Below are positions 60,478 through 64,000 of a DNA stretch of 64,000 nt, in pieces. Source of the stretch: Brevibacillus aydinogluensis (GTDB lineage Bacteria; Bacillota; Bacilli; Brevibacillales; Brevibacillaceae). Below the pieces are notes generated by a model that saw nothing but the letters and a program-made list of their open reading frames with translations, was not told the origin of the DNA and searched no databases. Numbering within the stretch: position 1 is the stretch's first letter; the number at the start of each line of letters is the position of its first letter. A program made the translations under genes and the position numbers. Where the stretch lies: the NCBI RefSeq assembly GCF_031954365.1, contig NZ_JAUSVZ010000005.1, one strand, 5' to 3'.

Positions 60478-61257
60478 TTACTGTGTTTTCATCTGTTTCC
60501 GTGTGTTTGTGCGCGCATGTGGTGCAAACCGCCGTTCAATCGTGCCGGCCAGCCAGAAGAGCAGCATGCCGAGCGCAGAGAGCAGCAGCACGGAGGCAAA
60601 CAGGGCGGGTGCCTGAAAATTGCCCGATGCGCGCCGGCCGAAATAGCCCAATCCCTCGCTCGCGCCCAGCCACTCGCCGATGGTCGCCCCTCCTACGCTG
60701 TACGTGGCCGCTACCTTCAGACCGCTGAAAAAATGCGGCAGGCTGGCCGGAAGCTGCAGTTTGGAAAAAATCTGCCAGCGCGACGCCCCCATCGTCCTCA
60801 GCAGGTTGACCATCTCCGGGTCGGCCGCGCGCAGACCATCATAGGTGCTGACGACGATGGGAAAAAACGTGAACAGGATCGTCACAGCGATTTTTCCCGA
60901 CAGTTCGTAGCCAAACCAGAGGATGAAGACAGGCGACAGGGCGATGATGGGAATCGTCTGTGAAATCACAATATAGGGATAGACCAGCCGTTCCACCGGG
61001 CGGCTGAGATTCATCATCAGGGCGAGCGCAATGCCGAACACGATCGACGCCGACAACCCCAACAGCACTTCCCGCAGCGTTGCCCACAGGTGCAGGCCGA
61101 ACAGCTGCTCGCGCAAATCCCATACGGCCAGCAGCACGGCACTTGGCGGCGGAAGGATAAACGGCGGGATGGCAAACAGGCGGCAGACCGCTTCCCAGCC
61201 GGCCAAGAGCAGCACGAACGAGAGGCCAAACCAGATACCCTGGTGAACCGTCTTCAT
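60478..61257 (-). CDS. thiX: Thiamine-pyrimidine precursor ABC transporter permease
   Basis: A 259-residue inner-membrane permease with six hydrophobic helices and the cytoplasmic EAA-like loop LLRTMGASRWQIFSKLQLPASLPHFFSGLK. The translation of ATG 61257 overlaps the thiZ stop (TGATG), so the two are coupled. A longer open frame upstream belongs to overlapping thiZ and is not used. It forms the channel for the pyrimidine taken from ThiY. Confidence 0.92.
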   Translation of the reverse strand: MKTVHQGIWFGLSFVLLLAGWEAVCRLFAIPPFILPPPSAVLLAVWDLREQLFGLHLWATLREVLLGLSASIVFGIALALMMNLSRPVERLVYPYIVISQTIPIIALSPVFILWFGYELSGKIAVTILFTFFPIVVSTYDGLRAADPEMVNLLRTMGASRWQIFSKLQLPASLPHFFSGLKVAATYSVGGATIGEWLGASEGLGYFGRRASGNFQAPALFASVLLLSALGMLLFWLAGTIERRFAPHARTNTRKQMKTQ

Positions 61258-62039
61258 CACGCATACCTCCCGACCGGCTGTGCCGTGGCCGATTGCCGCA
61301 ACAGCTCCCAAATCTGCCCGCGCAGCGCCTGAAACGCCGGATGACTGCGGCTCGCCAGCGAGCGCGGCCGCGGCACCGGGACGTCCAGTTCCACCGGACT
61401 GCTGATCGGGCTGCCAAGCAGCACGACGATTCGGTCCGCCAGCAGGATCGCCTCGTCGATGTCGTGGGTGATCAACAACATCGTGCAACCCGTCTGCTGC
61501 CACATCGTAAGCAGCCACTCCTGCATCTCCATCCGGGTGATGCCGTCCAAAGCGCTGAACGGCTCGTCCAGGAGCAAGAGGTCGCTGCCCGTCATCAGCG
61601 CGCGCAAAAACGATACCCGCTGCCGCATGCCTCCGGAGAGCTGCGCCGGATAAGCATCCGCCCAGCCGTCCAAACCGAAGCGTGGCAGCTCCTGCCGTAC
61701 CCGGGCCTGTGCCTCTCTGCGCGGCATGCCCTGAATCTCCAACGGCAGCGCGGCGTTTTCCACGACTGTCCGCCACGGCATCAGCAGATCACGCTGCGGC
61801 ATATAGGCGACCTGCCCCAGCCGCCGGGCTGCCGGTTCCCCGTCCAGCCTGATCTCGCCGTGCTGCGGCTCCAGCAGGCCTGCCGCCAGCTGAAACAGCG
61901 TGCTTTTGCCAATCCCGCTCGGCCCGATCAGGCTGACCAGTTCGCCGCGTCCGACCGCAAGCTGAAATCCGTCGAGAATGGCCTTCTCCCCGTAGGAGAA
62001 TCGGACGCCGGCGAAGGCTAGTTTTTCTCGCACGGCCAC
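61257..62039 (-). CDS. thiZ: Thiamine-pyrimidine precursor ABC transporter ATP-binding protein
   Basis: A 260-residue nucleotide-binding domain. Walker A is GPSGIGKST, the signature motif LSGGMRQRVS, Walker B LLLLDEPFSALD and the H-loop TLLITHDID-like LLITHDIDEA. It energises ThiX. The start is set at GTG 62039, after GGAGGGAAAT; TTG 62066 or GTG 62033 are alternatives. It overlaps the tenA 3' end, a sign of tight operon coupling. Confidence 0.93.
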   Translation of the reverse strand: MAVREKLAFAGVRFSYGEKAILDGFQLAVGRGELVSLIGPSGIGKSTLFQLAAGLLEPQHGEIRLDGEPAARRLGQVAYMPQRDLLMPWRTVVENAALPLEIQGMPRREAQARVRQELPRFGLDGWADAYPAQLSGGMRQRVSFLRALMTGSDLLLLDEPFSALDGITRMEMQEWLLTMWQQTGCTMLLITHDIDEAILLADRIVVLLGSPISSPVELDVPVPRPRSLASRSHPAFQALRGQIWELLRQSATAQPVGRYA

Positions 62040-62698
62040 ATTTCCCTCCGGTACGCCATATCCCAAAACAGATATTCCATGCGCGAGGTATTGAGAAAAT
62101 GCTCTTCCAGACGGTTCAGCTCCCGTTCACTTTTGCCTTCCGCCAGTTGATCCATCAGTCCGATCAGCCACTGTGCATGTTGGCCGAACTCGTCGGAGCT
62201 GTAGGTGCGCACCCACTCGCCGTAGAGCGGATGATCCAGTGCGCCGTCCACCTGCGCCAGTTGCTTACCGATCTCCCAATAGCTCCACGTGCAGGGCAGA
62301 ACGGCGCTGACCAGTTCGGCGAGCGTGCCTTGGTGGGCTACTTTCAGCATGTAGCTGGTGTAGGCCAGCATGACAAATGACGGCTCGGTCGCCTCCAGTT
62401 CTTCGCGGGAAATCCGGAAGCGGGCAGCGTACTGCCGGTGCAGTTCCATCTCGTAATGAAGCGTCGACTCCTGCAGGGCGGCAAATCTGGCGCTGGTGGC
62501 CAGATCGTCTGCCTTGGTACTGGCGATTGCGAACAGTTTGGCGTAGTCGATCAGGTAGACGTAATCCTGCTTCAGGTAAAACCGGAACGATTCAACCGGC
62601 AGACTGCCGTCGCCCAAGCCGGTTACGAACGGATGACGATGCGAACGCTCCCAAATCGGGGCGACGCGATTCAACAGGCGCTCTGTAAAAGTGGCCAC
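62018..62698 (-). CDS. tenA: Aminopyrimidine aminohydrolase TenA
   Basis: A 226-residue enzyme of thiamine salvage, converting 4-amino-5-aminomethyl-2-methylpyrimidine to HMP. The catalytic Cys lies in VLPCTWSYWEIG and the catalytic Glu in SRMEYLFWDMAY; FRFYLKQDYVYLIDYAKLFA is the conserved N-terminal block. GTG 62698 with AAAGGAG upstream gives a typical length. Its position between the deformylase and the transporter shows the intended pathway: import, deformylate, deaminate. Confidence 0.93.
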   Translation of the reverse strand: MATFTERLLNRVAPIWERSHRHPFVTGLGDGSLPVESFRFYLKQDYVYLIDYAKLFAIASTKADDLATSARFAALQESTLHYEMELHRQYAARFRISREELEATEPSFVMLAYTSYMLKVAHQGTLAELVSAVLPCTWSYWEIGKQLAQVDGALDHPLYGEWVRTYSSDEFGQHAQWLIGLMDQLAEGKSERELNRLEEHFLNTSRMEYLFWDMAYRREMWPCEKN

Positions 62699-62706
62699 GA
62701 GGACAT

Positions 62707-63984
62707 TCACTCCTTTTCCGTGTTGCACCAGTCTGCGAGAAACCGGGCCATGATTTGCGCAAAGCGGACCAGTTCGTCTGGATCGATCGACTCGTCAACG
62801 GCATGGGCCTGGGACAGCTCGCCGGGTCCGAAGATCACCGCCGGAATGCCGGCGTGGGCAAACCAGCCTGCGTCCGTTACCGTTCCGGACATGTCCACCA
62901 CAGGTGTACGCTGCATCACCGCCTGATAGGCCTGCTTCAGTCTGGACAGCGCCGGATGGTTTTGATCCAGTTCCAGCGAGGGGAAAATCTCGCCCCGCTC
63001 TTCGATCATCGACCGTCCTCCCCACCGGAATGTGGGCGGGTGGTCCCGCAGCCACGGGTCAGCCGCAGCCGCCGCCTGCACATGGGCTTCGATTTCTTGA
63101 ATGATCGCTTCATGCGATTCGTTGGGGTAAAAATGGACGGTGATCCACAGCGCGCAGCGGTCGGCGATAAATGCCGCATGCCGACCGCCCTCGATGACCG
63201 CGGGGTTGATCGTGTTGCTGCCCGGCGAAAATCCCGGGTACGACTTCATCACTGCCCAGTGGCGTTCCAGCTCCTGCAGCGAGGCGATGATCTTCATCAT
63301 CTTTTCGATCGCGGAGGCACCGTGCACGCGTCCGCCGGCATGGATGGTTTTTGCCCGCATCCCGTCGTGCAGGGTGACGGGGCTTTCTACCGTGATCCAG
63401 CCGGTAATCACACCGCCCTGTCCCTGCATGTGCAGGTGGCTGGTGTCCACCACGACGGCGTAGTCGGCGGAATAGCCCCGTTCGATGGCGGAGAGAGTGC
63501 CTGCTTCCCCCGCTTCTTCGCCGATCACCGATTGAAAAATCAGGTCGCCTTTCAGCTCGATTCCGTGCTCGCGCAGCATCCGGATGGCAAACAGGCTGGC
63601 TGCCAGGCCGCCTTTCATGTCGGCGACGCCGCGTCCGTACAGGCGTCCGTCCCGGCCCCGGGTAAGCGTAAACGGCGGATAGGTCCAGCCGCTGTCGTCG
63701 CCCACTTCCGCCACGTCGATATGCCCGTTGATGATCAGGCTGTGCGCCCGCTCCGGCGCAGTGCCCCGCAGGCGGCCCACCACGTTGTCATCGCCGGGAA
63801 AGACCGGCCAGCGATCTACCTCAAAGCCCAGCTCGTCCAGTTTTCGGGCGATCAGGCTCTGCGCGCCGCCGCTGTTGCGGGCAGGCGGGCTGACCGTGGG
63901 ATGAGCGACGAGTTCGGCCAGCAGGGCAAACAACTCTTCTCTCCGCTCGGCTATAGCTGCCGTGACGCGTTCCACGTTATTCAA
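62707..63984 (-). CDS. M20-family deformylase YlmB (formylaminopyrimidine deformylase)
   Basis: A 425-residue M20 metallopeptidase-type enzyme, the length of B. subtilis YlmB. The metal-binding pattern is visible: SLIINGHIDVAEVGDD (first His/Asp), DMKGGLAAS (bridging Asp) and GEEAGEAG (catalytic Glu and ligand), with a later His in FAHAG. YlmB removes the formyl group from the imported pyrimidine before TenA acts. The start is TTG 63984, after AAGGGATGA, so the gene is probably complete; it is the first one seen of the operon, whose promoter (and any TPP riboswitch) would lie just past the window. Confidence 0.85.
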   Translation of the reverse strand: MNNVERVTAAIAERREELFALLAELVAHPTVSPPARNSGGAQSLIARKLDELGFEVDRWPVFPGDDNVVGRLRGTAPERAHSLIINGHIDVAEVGDDSGWTYPPFTLTRGRDGRLYGRGVADMKGGLAASLFAIRMLREHGIELKGDLIFQSVIGEEAGEAGTLSAIERGYSADYAVVVDTSHLHMQGQGGVITGWITVESPVTLHDGMRAKTIHAGGRVHGASAIEKMMKIIASLQELERHWAVMKSYPGFSPGSNTINPAVIEGGRHAAFIADRCALWITVHFYPNESHEAIIQEIEAHVQAAAAADPWLRDHPPTFRWGGRSMIEERGEIFPSLELDQNHPALSRLKQAYQAVMQRTPVVDMSGTVTDAGWFAHAGIPAVIFGPGELSQAHAVDESIDPDELVRFAQIMARFLADWCNTEKE

Positions 63985-64000
63985 TCATCCCTTCTGTCGG

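Overview
The window looks like chromosome from a spore-forming member of the Bacillales with fairly high GC, possibly the Brevibacillus/Paenibacillaceae side; the genus is an inference. The evidence is a YpdA-type bacillithiol-disulfide reductase, an alpha/beta small acid-soluble spore protein, a sporulation-style D,D-carboxypeptidase, the NamZ/AmlB/NagZ peptidoglycan-recycling set, strong AGGAGG-type ribosome binding sites with frequent GTG/TTG starts, and SigA promoters. I see no rRNA, tRNA, phage, insertion sequence or CRISPR array. Most of the window is ordinary chromosomal operons separated by clear intrinsic terminators.

Layout. 0-6 kb: ypdA, a HIT protein, then a formate dehydrogenase operon (catalytic subunit, DUF1641, MpsC/DUF2294) behind a promoter, a 185-nt leader and a terminator-like hairpin. 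6-12.8 kb: murein recycling (namZ, a class-C serine hydrolase, nagZ with an Ig-like domain) and a membrane-anchored unknown. 13-18 kb: aspartokinase with a structured leader, then two divergent MFS exporters. The second exporter lies behind a 700-nt leader with short ORFs and a tandem array of six terminator-like hairpins, the most unusual object here. 18-25 kb: a low-GC gene-free stretch, deoD, two paralogous family-2 glycosyltransferases, a D,D-carboxypeptidase, a small alarmone synthetase and an SASP. 25-31 kb: a YpcP-like exonuclease, a MoxR ATPase/VWA pair, a 48-residue peptide and a transporter.

31-43 kb: YyaL, a DUF2306 membrane protein with its TetR regulator, an amino acid permease, a ComB-like phosphatase, an APH-fold kinase, a c-di-AMP (ydaO-type) riboswitch in front of a secreted CAP-domain protein, peptide deformylase, an aminotransferase, a YczE-type membrane protein and a MarR regulator. 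43-48.5 kb: two multi-pass membrane proteins (acyltransferase 3, DUF418), BrnQ and an alpha/beta hydrolase. 48.5-54.7 kb: a 5-oxoproline operon (pxpB, pxpC, pxpA, an NRAMP-like transporter, a DUF1445 protein, an NCS2 permease) headed by what looks like a stump of its IclR regulator and a palindromic operator. 54.8-59.3 kb: a double-length PBP4 with two complete S13 peptidase domains, a glycosyltransferase and a 37-residue membrane peptide. 59.4-64 kb: a thiamine-pyrimidine salvage operon (ylmB, tenA, thiZ, thiX, thiY), which may begin just beyond the right edge.

The strongest candidates for undescribed biology are the hairpin array (16172-16402) with its short ORFs, the tandem PBP4 fusion, the two unassigned structured leaders (fdh and aspartokinase), and the trimmed IclR regulator of the 5-oxoproline operon.
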